Shown: positions 1-5,925 of the stretch, one piece after another
Position numbering within the stretch: the stretch's first letter is position 1
How the letters are laid out: every line of letters begins with the position of its first letter
Assembly: GCA_015711695.1 (NCBI GenBank)
Contig: JACVIW010000118.1
Span: 1-7,282 of the forward strand
DNA: 7,282 nt
From: Candidatus Geohydrothermomicrobium daggyaiense
GTDB lineage: Bacteria; Actinomycetota; Geothermincolia; Fen-727; JACVIW01
Reading direction: 5' to 3'
Notes under the pieces: generated by a model
Database searches by the model: none
Told to the model about the DNA's origin: nothing
The model's input: the letters and a program-made list of their open reading frames with translations, nothing else
Position numbers and translations under genes: made by a program

Positions 1-677
1 CTTACTATCAGAAAAGAAGAGAACACAACATATTAATAGGGCTTGCCTGCGTTGAACCCTGCTCTAACTGCTTTTGCACTTCTCTGGGCAGTGGACCAGC
101 AAATGAAGAAGCACTGGATGCGATTCTCTATGATCTCGGGGAGTTCTTTTATCTGAAGACAATCACCGATAAATCCGAAGAGATTATCGCTCCTGCGAGG
201 AGTGCGCTTCTGGACGCTGGTGATACCGAGCGTTCACAAGCTTTTGAGCAGGCAGAAAACGCGGAAAAGAGAATTAAAAGGGGCATCAAGACTGAGGGGA
301 TTCCGGAAAAACTTCCGTCTCTTTTTGACCATGAGTTCTGGACCCAATATTCCAACAGGTGTCTTGGGTGCGGTATATGCACGTTCTTATGTCCAACCTG
401 CCACTGTTTCGACATACAGGACGAGGTAGAAGCTTTTAATGGCAGGCGGGCAAGGATGTGGGATACTTGCATGTTTGCTGAATACACTCTTCACGCATCC
501 GGTCATAACCCGCGACCCACGCGAAAGGAAAGAACAAGGAACAGAATTAGTCATAAATACTCATACTTTCCCTCCAGATTTGGGGTAATCGCGTGTGTCG
601 GATGCGGCAGGTGCATAAACTTCTGCCCTGTTAACATTGACATCATAGATGTTCTTAAGAAGTCACTAGAGATCTGA
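1..677 (+). CDS. 4Fe-4S dicluster electron-transfer subunit, HydB/AsrA type (5' truncated)
   Basis: The frame is open from base 3 to the TGA at 675-677, giving the C-terminal 224 residues; the N-terminus lies off the left edge. Two ferredoxin-like clusters are visible: C120-x2-C123-x2-C126-x3-C130-P, followed closely by C133 and C135, and C198-x2-C201-x2-C204-x3-C208-P. An upstream CVEPCSNCFCTS stretch (residues 16-27) and the WDTCMF and ASGHNPRP stretches between the clusters are typical of the beta subunit of sulfhydrogenases and of anaerobic sulfite reductase subunit A. Family members are about 340 residues, so roughly a third is missing. The protein should be cytoplasmic and pass electrons between the flavoprotein encoded 22 bp downstream and a catalytic subunit. 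Whether that partner is a NiFe hydrogenase, a sulfite reductase or a heterodisulfide-reductase-like complex cannot be decided here. Family assignment is firm; the partner is inference. Confidence 0.87.
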   Translation, partial: YYQKRREHNILIGLACVEPCSNCFCTSLGSGPANEEALDAILYDLGEFFYLKTITDKSEEIIAPARSALLDAGDTERSQAFEQAENAEKRIKRGIKTEGIPEKLPSLFDHEFWTQYSNRCLGCGICTFLCPTCHCFDIQDEVEAFNGRRARMWDTCMFAEYTLHASGHNPRPTRKERTRNRISHKYSYFPSRFGVIACVGCGRCINFCPVNIDIIDVLKKSLEI

Positions 678-682
678 TTCCA

Positions 683-688
683 GGGAGG
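683..688 (+). promoter_or_regulatory. Shine-Dalgarno site of the FAD/NAD(P) reductase
   Basis: GGGAGG lies 11 bases before the ATG at 700, with a second weaker GAAAGG at 692-697. It sits in the 22-base gap after the preceding stop codon. This supports both the chosen start and translation from one transcript with the upstream 4Fe-4S subunit. Confidence 0.6.
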
Positions 689-699
689 ATTGAAAGGCA

Positions 700-1551
700 A
701 TGATTGACGAGAGCAACCCCTATCTTCCATATATAGCTAGAATCGAGGAGACATGGTACGAAACTCCTGGTGAAAGGTGCATAAAGACATTTAAGGTTAA
801 TTTCGCAGATGAAAGCGTATGGGACACATGGACCCACCTGCCCGGTCAGTGCGCGATGGTTGGACGTCTGGGCGTCGGCGAGTCGATGTTCTGTATTTCA
901 TCATCTCCCACGGAAAAGGGCTACCTGAGATTTTCCATTATGAAAATGGGCAGGGTGACGAGCGCACTTCATGAATTGGAAGCAGGGGATTACATTACAG
1001 TTAGGGGACCGCTCGGGAACTGGTTTCCCCTTGATGAATGGGAGGGAAAAAATATCGTTACAATCGGTGGCGGGATAGGTCAGGCACCATTAAGACCAGT
1101 AATAAACTACATCAGGGCAAACAAAGAGAAATACGGAAAACTCCAGGTTATCTATGGCGCAAGGACTAAGGATGACCTTTGCTTTCAGTCTGAACTCGCG
1201 TGTTTCCTGGAAGAGGAAGAAACTGCATGCCACCTTAGCGTTGATGTTTGCGAGGATAAAGAATGGGACCATTTCGTAGGTTTCGTCCCGGATCTTTTGA
1301 TGGAGGTATCCCCGAGCCCTGAAAACACTATTGCTGTAACATGCGGTCCACCGATAATGATCAAATTCGTTATCCAGAACCTTGAAAAGCTCGGTTTTGA
1401 GCCGGGGCAGATCTACACGACGCTTGAAAACAGAATGAAATGCGGGATCGGGAAATGCGGAAGATGCAATGTGGGGCATCTTTACGTTTGCAAGGATGGG
1501 CCTGTCTTCAGTTATGAGACATTAAAAGATATACCCGAAGCTTTTGCCTGA
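700..1551 (+). CDS. FAD/NAD(P)-binding [2Fe-2S] oxidoreductase, HydG/AsrB/PyrK type
   Basis: This 283-residue protein belongs to the ferredoxin-NADP reductase superfamily. The N-terminal beta-barrel carries the FAD-binding CISSSP (65-70), GRVTSAL (84-90) and GPLGNWFPL (103-111). The NAD(P) domain shows GGGIGQAPLRP (123-133), YGARTKDDL (152-160) and the CGPPIM signature (215-220). Four cysteines near the C-terminus, C248-x4-C253-x2-C256-x7-C264, match the PyrK-type [2Fe-2S] site. Homologues are the gamma subunit of archaeal sulfhydrogenase, AsrB, and PyrK of dihydroorotate dehydrogenase. With the adjacent dicluster protein it should exchange electrons between NAD(P)H and an iron-sulfur chain in the cytoplasm. 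The length is complete and the pairing with a HydB-like gene makes a PyrK role unlikely. It is the last gene of its operon: the next gene lies on the opposite strand 52 bases on. Cofactor choice (NADH or NADPH) is not evident. Confidence 0.9.
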   Translation: MIDESNPYLPYIARIEETWYETPGERCIKTFKVNFADESVWDTWTHLPGQCAMVGRLGVGESMFCISSSPTEKGYLRFSIMKMGRVTSALHELEAGDYITVRGPLGNWFPLDEWEGKNIVTIGGGIGQAPLRPVINYIRANKEKYGKLQVIYGARTKDDLCFQSELACFLEEEETACHLSVDVCEDKEWDHFVGFVPDLLMEVSPSPENTIAVTCGPPIMIKFVIQNLEKLGFEPGQIYTTLENRMKCGIGKCGRCNVGHLYVCKDGPVFSYETLKDIPEAFA

Positions 1552-1603
1552 ACTGAGTAAGACAAATAATTCTTCTGGTTCTGACAAGTCTCTTAAAAAC
1601 ACC

Positions 1604-2446
1604 TTAGACGCGCGCTACTTTTCTACTGCTGAAAAACAAAATTGAGTTTATCTTTCGTGTGATAATCCGGTTGAACCCCCTTTTTTCAAGTTCCTCTATG
1701 AACTCTTTTTCTGTGAAAAGAGGCCGCGTGAACCAGCCAAACGACGCGGCAAGCTTTCCCGCTATTAAGTCTGTTGCGAATCTTTCGCCCCTAGCGTAAA
1801 ACGAACCCGCTAGTTTGCCACCAGGCTTTAATAACCGGGAGAACTCATCGAGAACTCTTCCTTTTTCGGGAAAAGCGCATATTCCATTCATGGTGAGAAT
1901 GCCGGAAAATGACCCGTCAATAAATGGGAGCTTTCGCGCGTCAGCTCGCACAAGCATCACGTTCCCGAAATCCTGCGCTCGAATCTTCTCAAGAGCGCAC
2001 TCAAGCATACCCCTGTTATAGTCAGCTGCAATAAAATCAAAATTGGGCTGGCGGCTGTACTCACCAGCGGTGAAGACACCAGTGCCTACAGGTATATCGA
2101 GGAAGAATCCGGGCTCGCAATCCTCGGTAACGCTTTCAAGCATCTCAAAAAGAAGGGGTATGAACCGTGTTGTTCCCCAAAGCACTTTATTGACAAGCCG
2201 CGCCGAACGAGTGGCGCCCGTTGCAATTTCCTCATACCTTCTGCCAGCAATCCGTGAGAAAGCTCTGTTTACCTTTGCCTGTCTTCCGCCATCTTCCGCG
2301 CAAACAAAATCAACAATCTCTCCTTTCACCGGAAACGCGTGAAGCACTTTGCCGTTGCACACATATGCAAGCGCTCTCGGGCTATACCTCATGTCGCTAC
2401 TGCATAGGGGACATTTCAGTATTCTGGCAATGCGATCGTGATTCAC
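1604..2446 (-). CDS. SAM-dependent methyltransferase with N-terminal zinc ribbon
   Basis: The 280-residue protein begins with a Trm112/RlmA-like zinc ribbon: C12-x2-C15-x14-C30, with H36 as a possible fourth ligand. A class I methyltransferase fold follows: motif I LDIPVGTGVF (116-125), an acidic residue after beta 2 in AADYN (D142), RADARKLPF (167-175) and LKPGGKL (206-212). The start is the GTG at 2446; the first in-frame ATG would cut the zinc ribbon in half. A weak GAAAGG precedes the GTG by 10 bases. The domain order resembles RlmA-type 23S rRNA guanine methyltransferases, but small-molecule and lipid methyltransferases share it, and no substrate is evident. It lies 50 bases downstream of the small membrane protein gene on the same strand and may be co-transcribed with it. 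Fold assignment is firm, substrate unknown. Confidence 0.85.
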   Translation of the reverse strand: MNHDRIARILKCPLCSSDMRYSPRALAYVCNGKVLHAFPVKGEIVDFVCAEDGGRQAKVNRAFSRIAGRRYEEIATGATRSARLVNKVLWGTTRFIPLLFEMLESVTEDCEPGFFLDIPVGTGVFTAGEYSRQPNFDFIAADYNRGMLECALEKIRAQDFGNVMLVRADARKLPFIDGSFSGILTMNGICAFPEKGRVLDEFSRLLKPGGKLAGSFYARGERFATDLIAGKLAASFGWFTRPLFTEKEFIEELEKRGFNRIITRKINSILFFSSRKVARV

Positions 2447-2456
2447 CTTCTTGATA

Positions 2457-2463
2457 CCTTTCG
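2457..2463 (-). promoter_or_regulatory. Weak Shine-Dalgarno site of the methyltransferase
   Basis: On the minus strand CGAAAGG ends 10 bases before the GTG start at 2446. It is a modest match but supports that GTG, which is also needed to keep the complete zinc ribbon. Confidence 0.4.
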
Positions 2464-2496
2464 TTTAATATCTCGCCTATCACCCGAATGTGAACT

Positions 2497-2772
2497 TCAC
2501 TTAATACTATTTAAATCACTATTTCTGAATGAAAAAGGAATCAGCGGATTGCTTTCAAATTGACGCAAGTGATCCAGAGTAGCAATGAACTCATCAATTC
2601 TTCTTTTCATCTGAGTGTGCCCGACAGCTTTTTTCCACTGCCCTGATTCTTGATAAAGCATAAGGAATAAAAATATTATCGCTACAGTCAGAAAAAGAGT
2701 CAGCACCTCGTAGTGTTTCACGAATCTCAGCATTATATACACTCCAATTCCAGTTAACCCCAGGCCAGCCAC
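2497..2772 (-). CDS. Small membrane protein of unknown function, N-terminus uncertain
   Basis: I do not recognise a family. Read from the GTG at 2772, it is 91 residues with two hydrophobic stretches, about residues 2-17 and 22-41, then a polar tail of about 50 residues rich in charged residues (QWKKA, MKRRIDEF). This suggests a two-helix inner-membrane protein. The GTG has no Shine-Dalgarno site. The frame stays open upstream to the stop at 2863-2865, adding a basic segment (NSKKEKAKSHAFVDT) that reads like a genuine N-terminus but has no ATG, GTG or TTG. A TTG with a TAGGG upstream exists at 2834 in the neighbouring frame. The true protein may therefore be about 20 residues longer, through a rare ATT start or after a one-base correction. 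It precedes the methyltransferase on the same strand. A real gene is likely because the hydrophobic pattern is coherent and a promoter-like pair lies at the right place. Confidence 0.55.
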   Translation of the reverse strand: MAGLGLTGIGVYIMLRFVKHYEVLTLFLTVAIIFLFLMLYQESGQWKKAVGHTQMKRRIDEFIATLDHLRQFESNPLIPFSFRNSDLNSIK

Positions 2773-2861
2773 GGTATCGACAAAAGCATGTGACTTTGCT
2801 TTTTCTTTCTTTGAATTTCGGGTATTTTGCTCAATAGACCCTACACCACCCGCATAAATAA

Positions 2862-2891
2862 ATTACAGCCTGGATTTTTTAAAACCTTCAA
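2862..2891 (-). promoter_or_regulatory. Candidate promoter for the small membrane protein gene
   Basis: On the minus strand TTGAAG (2891-2886) and TGTAAT (2867-2862) are separated by 18 bases, four and five matches out of six to the sigma-70-type consensus. Transcription would begin near 2855, about 20 bases before the alternative TTG/ATT start at 2834-2835 and about 80 before the GTG at 2772. This favours the longer form of the protein. It is inferred by eye from consensus. Confidence 0.4.
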
Positions 2892-2926
2892 ATTCCGGTC
2901 GAATATAGAAAGACCTACCTTTACTG

Positions 2927-2932
2927 TATAAT
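2927..2932 (+). promoter_or_regulatory. -10 box of the MscS gene, predicting a near-leaderless mRNA
   Basis: A perfect TATAAT, directly preceded by TG, ends 9 bases before the ATG at 2942. With the usual 6-base gap the transcript would start near 2939, leaving only about 3 bases of leader, and no Shine-Dalgarno site is present. I see no good -35 box at 16-18 bases spacing, so the box is promising but not proven. Confidence 0.5.
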
Positions 2933-2941
2933 TTCTTTGCT

Positions 2942-3862
2942 ATGCAGTACCCATCAGTCGCCGAAACACTCAAAACAGAATTTGTGGAGATATGGCAAAA
3001 GATGGTTCAACTCGGACCAAAGTGGGTTGTCGCCATCGCCATCATGCTCGTTACCTGGGCATGCGCTAGACTTGTCAGAAGAGCGGTTCAGAGAATAGTA
3101 AGCAAAACAAGCACTCAAGGGCACGTTGACATCCTTATTTCGCGCGGCGCATCAGGCATAATTATCGCGATGGGAGTCGTGCTTGCGTTGAGTATCCTTG
3201 GAATGAGCCTTTCCGCCGCGCTCGCAACGATCGGTCTCGCCTCGGTCGGAATAGGATTCGCCATGCAGGATATCCTGAGCAACTTTTTTGCCGGAATCAT
3301 TTTGTTACTCCAGCACCCTTTCACCATCGGAGACCAGGTACGCCTCGGCGATCTGGAGGGAGTTGTTGAGAACATCAGAGTCCGCGATACCCAGATTCTC
3401 ACATACGGAGGGGAAAGGATATTCATACCCAACAAAAATGTGTTCAGCGGACCGATAATCAACTATACCAGCACCCAGACCTTGAGAGTCGATGTCCCGG
3501 TAAAGATAAAGCATGCGGAAGACCTCGACCTCGCGAAAAAAACCGCGCGGGGTGTTTTGAGAGGATTTCCCGGTGTCATGAAGCAGCCCTCCCCGTTAGT
3601 GCTTGTCAAATCGGAAAGTAAGGAAATAGAGCTTGTACTGCGCTTCTGGATTGATTCCGACAGAAACAGAAGCCAGCGTCTCTGCTCCGACGTGACGGAG
3701 GCTGTTTTGAACGAGTTCCGGGAAAAGGGGATTGCCACAATACACGAACCTCGCACCACTCCGCTCCCGAAGGATGCCACGGGAGAGGAAAAATTGGAAA
3801 GGGAACTTGGAGAAACAGTTCCAATTGAAAAAATAGACTCGGAGATAGGACAGACCCATTAA
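2942..3862 (+). CDS. Small-conductance mechanosensitive channel, MscS family
   Basis: The 306-residue protein has the core MscS layout: TM1 about 28-46, TM2 about 70-90 and the pore-lining TM3 about 92-125, with glycine and alanine packing (SAALATIGLASVGIGFAMQD). Next comes LSNFFAGIILLLQHPFTIGD (112-131), the hallmark junction with the beta domain, then the conserved IPNKNVFSGPIINYT (162-176). The alpha/beta domain follows, and a charged tail after about residue 275 (EEKLERELGE) looks disordered or helical. The length is close to E. coli MscS (286), without the long extra N-terminal helices of MscK or YbdG types. It should open under membrane tension during osmotic downshock and release ions and small solutes. 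It appears monocistronic: divergent from the small membrane protein gene and convergent with the pyrophosphatase. The ATG at 2942 has no Shine-Dalgarno site; see the TATAAT box. Confidence 0.93.
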   Translation: MQYPSVAETLKTEFVEIWQKMVQLGPKWVVAIAIMLVTWACARLVRRAVQRIVSKTSTQGHVDILISRGASGIIIAMGVVLALSILGMSLSAALATIGLASVGIGFAMQDILSNFFAGIILLLQHPFTIGDQVRLGDLEGVVENIRVRDTQILTYGGERIFIPNKNVFSGPIINYTSTQTLRVDVPVKIKHAEDLDLAKKTARGVLRGFPGVMKQPSPLVLVKSESKEIELVLRFWIDSDRNRSQRLCSDVTEAVLNEFREKGIATIHEPRTTPLPKDATGEEKLERELGETVPIEKIDSEIGQTH

Positions 3863-3918
3863 GCGCCAGAAGAGTAAAAGCAAACTATCAACTTGCAAAT
3901 AATTCGAAAATTCACAGG

Positions 3919-3937
3919 TCGCGCATAATTTGCGCGA
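3919..3937. terminator. Candidate hairpin between convergent genes
   Basis: TCGCGCA and TGCGCGA form a perfect 7-bp inverted repeat around a 5-base loop (TAATT), in the 88-base gap between the convergent MscS and pyrophosphatase genes. It would fold on transcripts from either strand, so a bidirectional terminator is plausible. No T-tract follows on either side, so it may only be a 3'-end stabilising hairpin. Confidence 0.4.
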
Positions 3938-3950
3938 TGCTCGTCGTCTC

Positions 3951-4433
3951 TCAAACAGAGGAGGCGAGGTATTCCCTCGCTCTTATGGCATCTTTCCAGC
4001 CGAATGTGACAACCTCTTTGGATTCGAGCCTTTTGTACGTAAGAAAAAACTCCTCTATCTCAACAAGGAGATGCTGGGGTACATCCGAGACATCCTCGAC
4101 GTATCCCCATAGTGGATCACCGATCGGCACGCCAAGTACTTTGTTGTCGGGCCCCTTTTCATCTTCCATCATGAGGATACCTATCGGTCTGGCTTCCATA
4201 AGACAACCGGGAAATGTAGGCTCGTCGATCAGGACAAGTACATCCACCTCATCGCCGTCCTCTGCCTTCGTCCCCGGTATATATCCATAATCAGCAGGGT
4301 AGTGAACCGAGCTCATCAAGACCCGGTTTAATTTAATCATCCCCGATTCGCGGTCAAACTCGTATTTGTTCCGCGAACCTTTTGGAACTTCAACTATCAC
4401 GTTCACAGCATCCGGAAAACTTCTATGGAGCAC
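3951..4433 (-). CDS. ppa: Inorganic pyrophosphatase, family I (soluble)
   Basis: The 160-residue enzyme hydrolyses pyrophosphate to phosphate in the cytoplasm with Mg2+, pulling biosynthetic reactions forward. Family marks are E15 in EVPKGSRNKYEFD, R37, HYPADYGYIP (44-53), the signature D59-G-D61-E-V-D64, and D91, D96 and K98 in DEKGPDNKVLGVP. These align by motif with the metal and phosphate ligands of E. coli PPase (D65, D67, D70, D97, D102, K104). I place the start at the GTG at 4433 because a full AAAGGAG lies 8 bases upstream, and because the family normally has only about 10-15 residues before the EVPKGS strand. A TTG at 4463 is in frame and would add ten residues, but the Shine-Dalgarno site would then lie inside the coding region. 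The gene is transcribed alone, divergent from the radical SAM gene. No active-site residue appears to be missing. Confidence 0.95.
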   Translation of the reverse strand: MLHRSFPDAVNVIVEVPKGSRNKYEFDRESGMIKLNRVLMSSVHYPADYGYIPGTKAEDGDEVDVLVLIDEPTFPGCLMEARPIGILMMEDEKGPDNKVLGVPIGDPLWGYVEDVSDVPQHLLVEIEEFFLTYKRLESKEVVTFGWKDAIRAREYLASSV

Positions 4434-4441
4434 GGTTCGCT

Positions 4442-4448
4442 CTCCTTT
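4442..4448 (-). promoter_or_regulatory. Shine-Dalgarno site that fixes the ppa start
   Basis: On the minus strand AAAGGAG ends 8 bases before the GTG at 4433. It is the strongest ribosome site in the window and argues for GTG 4433 over the upstream in-frame TTG at 4463. Confidence 0.75.
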
Positions 4449-4456
4449 CTCATATT

Positions 4457-4481
4457 CATGCAAAAGTCATGCTATCGCATG
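4457..4481. repeat. Triple CATGC/GCATG motif in the ppa leader
   Basis: CATGC occurs at 4457-4461 and 4468-4472 and its complement GCATG at 4477-4481. The last two form an inverted repeat around TATC. The cluster lies just downstream of the ppa -10 box and upstream of its ribosome site, where a regulator or RNA hairpin could act. The function is not known. Confidence 0.4.
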
Positions 4482-4483
4482 TA

Positions 4484-4489
4484 ATTATA
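4484..4489 (-). promoter_or_regulatory. -10 box of the ppa promoter
   Basis: The minus strand reads TATAAT here. Transcription would start near 4477, giving a leader of about 44 bases before the GTG at 4433. No convincing -35 element is seen at normal spacing. Confidence 0.45.
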
Positions 4490-4575
4490 TTTCAGCAGCC
4501 ATTTGTAATTTCCCGAGTCAGGCAAAAAACTGGATGCGTAAAAATGAACACTCCCCGTTGTGTGAAGCGTGAAGT

Positions 4576-4605
4576 TTTACATCGCCTTTGCGGTTTGAGC
4601 ATAAT
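4576..4605 (+). promoter_or_regulatory. Candidate promoter of the radical SAM gene
   Basis: TTTACA (4576-4581) and CATAAT (4600-4605) are separated by 18 bases and each match the consensus at five of six positions. The start would be near 4612, leaving a leader of about 77 bases. A second box, TATAAG at 4651-4656, lies nearer the gene but has no partner at the right distance. Confidence 0.45.
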
Positions 4606-4688
4606 ATCTTCATGGCATATTTTCGAACCCAAAATTACCCGTACGCCACTTATAAGCCGCAACAGCCGAACAAAGTCTGAGACGACAA

Positions 4689-5711
4689 ATGATGGAACTG
4701 CCAGTAGTAAGAGAAGCAAAGCTATACAGAAGCAAAGATAAGATGACCGAGTGCTTGCTCTGTGGCCAGAACTGCGTGATCGAATCCGGGCAGCGTGGCT
4801 TCTGCAACACAAGATTGAATAAAGGGGGAAAGCTATACACGCTGATCTACGGCGATATCGTGGCATGCGAAAGCAGGCCCATGGAAATAAAGCCTTTCTT
4901 TCATTTTCATCCTGGAAAAACGACAATGACATTTTGCGCTCCCTCCTGCAACCTTCGCTGTCAGTGGTGCCAAAACCATCATTTATCAAGGCGCGTACCG
5001 CGACCTTTGAAAGCGAAATTTGTGGCGCCCGAGGAAATCATTACCGCGGCAAAAGCATGCGGAGATATCGGGATTTGCGTAAGTTTCACCGAGCCTACGC
5101 TGCTGTTCGAGTATTGCCTTGACCTTTTCCCGATGGTGAGAGCTCAGGGCATGGTAAACGCGATGGTTTCAAACGGATACATGAGCGCGCGGGCACTTGA
5201 AATGCTCGTGCGCGCAGGACTTGACGCGATAAATGTTGACGTGAAAGGTTCTTACGAGACTTATCGGAAGTATTGCCAGGCACGGGGTGGGGATCTAAAG
5301 CCCTGGGAAACCGTGAAGAGGGCACTAATCCTCGGAATCCACGTGGAGGTCGTACACCTTGTCGTAACCGGACTAAACGACAGGGCTCAAGACTTCAAAG
5401 CAATCTGCGAGAGGCATCTTGAGTTTGCCGGTCAGCATGTTCCTCTTCATATTATCGCTTACTTTCCCGCATACAGATATAATAAACCTCCAACCAGTAT
5501 CGAGTTTTTAAAAAGCGCATGGCACACCGCACGTTCACTGGGAATAAATTATCCTTACATAGGTAATGTAAACATTCCCCCGTATGAAAACACAATCTGC
5601 CCGGGCTGTGGGAAAACGCTGATTGAAAGAACCGGATATAGGGTTAACAGTTTCAAATTGAAAAATGGACGATGTCCTAATTGCGCCGAGGAAATCAACA
5701 TAGTCGTATGA
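4689..5711 (+). CDS. Radical SAM enzyme, AmmeMemoRadiSam-system type
   Basis: The 340-residue protein has the radical SAM cluster motif C87-x3-C91-x2-C94 (SCNLRCQWCQN). An N-terminal cysteine module C22-x2-C25-x3-C29-x9-C39 (CLLCGQNC, GQRGFC) precedes it, and there are two C-terminal CxxC pairs (C304/C307 and C329/C332). Core stretches FTEPTLLFEY (133-142), SNGY (161-164), DVKG (184-187), VVTGLND (225-231) and YFPAYRY (258-264) match the PflA-like family named for its co-occurrence with AMMECR1 and Memo proteins. The C-terminal pairs probably bind zinc. The reaction is unassigned in the family to my knowledge; it should cleave SAM to a 5'-deoxyadenosyl radical in the cytoplasm. Neither AMMECR1 nor Memo lies in this window. 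The start has no Shine-Dalgarno site; ATG 4692 is an equally good choice. The last residues, EEINIVV, differ from the glycine-tryptophan ending I recall for the family. Confidence 0.88.
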   Translation: MMELPVVREAKLYRSKDKMTECLLCGQNCVIESGQRGFCNTRLNKGGKLYTLIYGDIVACESRPMEIKPFFHFHPGKTTMTFCAPSCNLRCQWCQNHHLSRRVPRPLKAKFVAPEEIITAAKACGDIGICVSFTEPTLLFEYCLDLFPMVRAQGMVNAMVSNGYMSARALEMLVRAGLDAINVDVKGSYETYRKYCQARGGDLKPWETVKRALILGIHVEVVHLVVTGLNDRAQDFKAICERHLEFAGQHVPLHIIAYFPAYRYNKPPTSIEFLKSAWHTARSLGINYPYIGNVNIPPYENTICPGCGKTLIERTGYRVNSFKLKNGRCPNCAEEINIVV

Positions 5712-5800
5712 TTACCCAAATATAAGTATCAAATCCGAAAATCAGGAAGTGTAAAGTCTTTAAGCAATTGGGAGAAAAAATTCAGCTCTCTCGGGAAAAG

Positions 5801-5812
5801 GAAAGCGCTTTC
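5801..5812. repeat. 12-bp perfect palindrome in intergenic gap
   Basis: GAAAGCGCTTTC is fully self-complementary. It lies in the 214-base gap between the radical SAM and reductase genes, about 110 bases before the reductase -10 box. It could be an operator half-site pair or part of a transcript end, but nothing else supports a role. The rest of the gap is A-rich with no credible gene. Confidence 0.3.
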
Positions 5813-5913
5813 GTAGTGGAAAAAATCGGAAATTTTTGGCAGGTTCAATAACGGAAACTGGAACCCAGAAAAAAGTTACAAGCAGGTGATTCCAACCAAG
5901 GCGCGCGTTTCTA

Positions 5914-5919
5914 TATAAT
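5914..5919 (+). promoter_or_regulatory. -10 box predicting a leaderless reductase mRNA
   Basis: A perfect TATAAT ends 6 bases before the ATG at 5926. With the usual spacing the first transcribed base would be the A of the start codon itself. There is no Shine-Dalgarno site. The best -35 match at normal spacing, TTCCAA at 5890-5895, is poor. Confidence 0.5.
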
Positions 5920-5925
5920 CCCATT

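Noticed and set aside
149..487. Minus-strand 112-codon open frame
   Set aside because: It lies opposite the 4Fe-4S subunit, whose frame carries clear cysteine motifs; the minus-strand product has no recognisable pattern.
1090..1479. Minus-strand 129-codon open frame
   Set aside because: It is antisense to the NAD(P) and [2Fe-2S] domains of the reductase and shows no coherent domain.
3937..4290. Plus-strand 117-codon open frame
   Set aside because: It is antisense to the pyrophosphatase and is Ser/Pro-rich in the manner of a shadow frame.
4434..4463. Ten-residue N-terminal extension of pyrophosphatase from a TTG at 4463
   Set aside because: The AAAGGAG site lies inside this segment at ideal distance from GTG 4433, and the family does not need the extra residues.
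4492..4989. Minus-strand 165-codon open frame across the ppa/radical SAM gap
   Set aside because: About two thirds is antisense to the radical SAM gene and its cysteine modules, and it covers the likely promoter of that gene; the product is arginine- and serine-rich without a domain.
5821..5837. AAAAAT/ATTTTT inverted repeat as a terminator
   Set aside because: The stem is all A-T pairs, lies about 110 bases after the radical SAM stop, and has no following T-tract beyond its own arm.
5768..5851. 28-codon frame from a TTG in the gap before the reductase
   Set aside because: The peptide reads plausibly but there is no ribosome site or ATG, and the frame upstream begins only after a stop with no start codon; too short to support.
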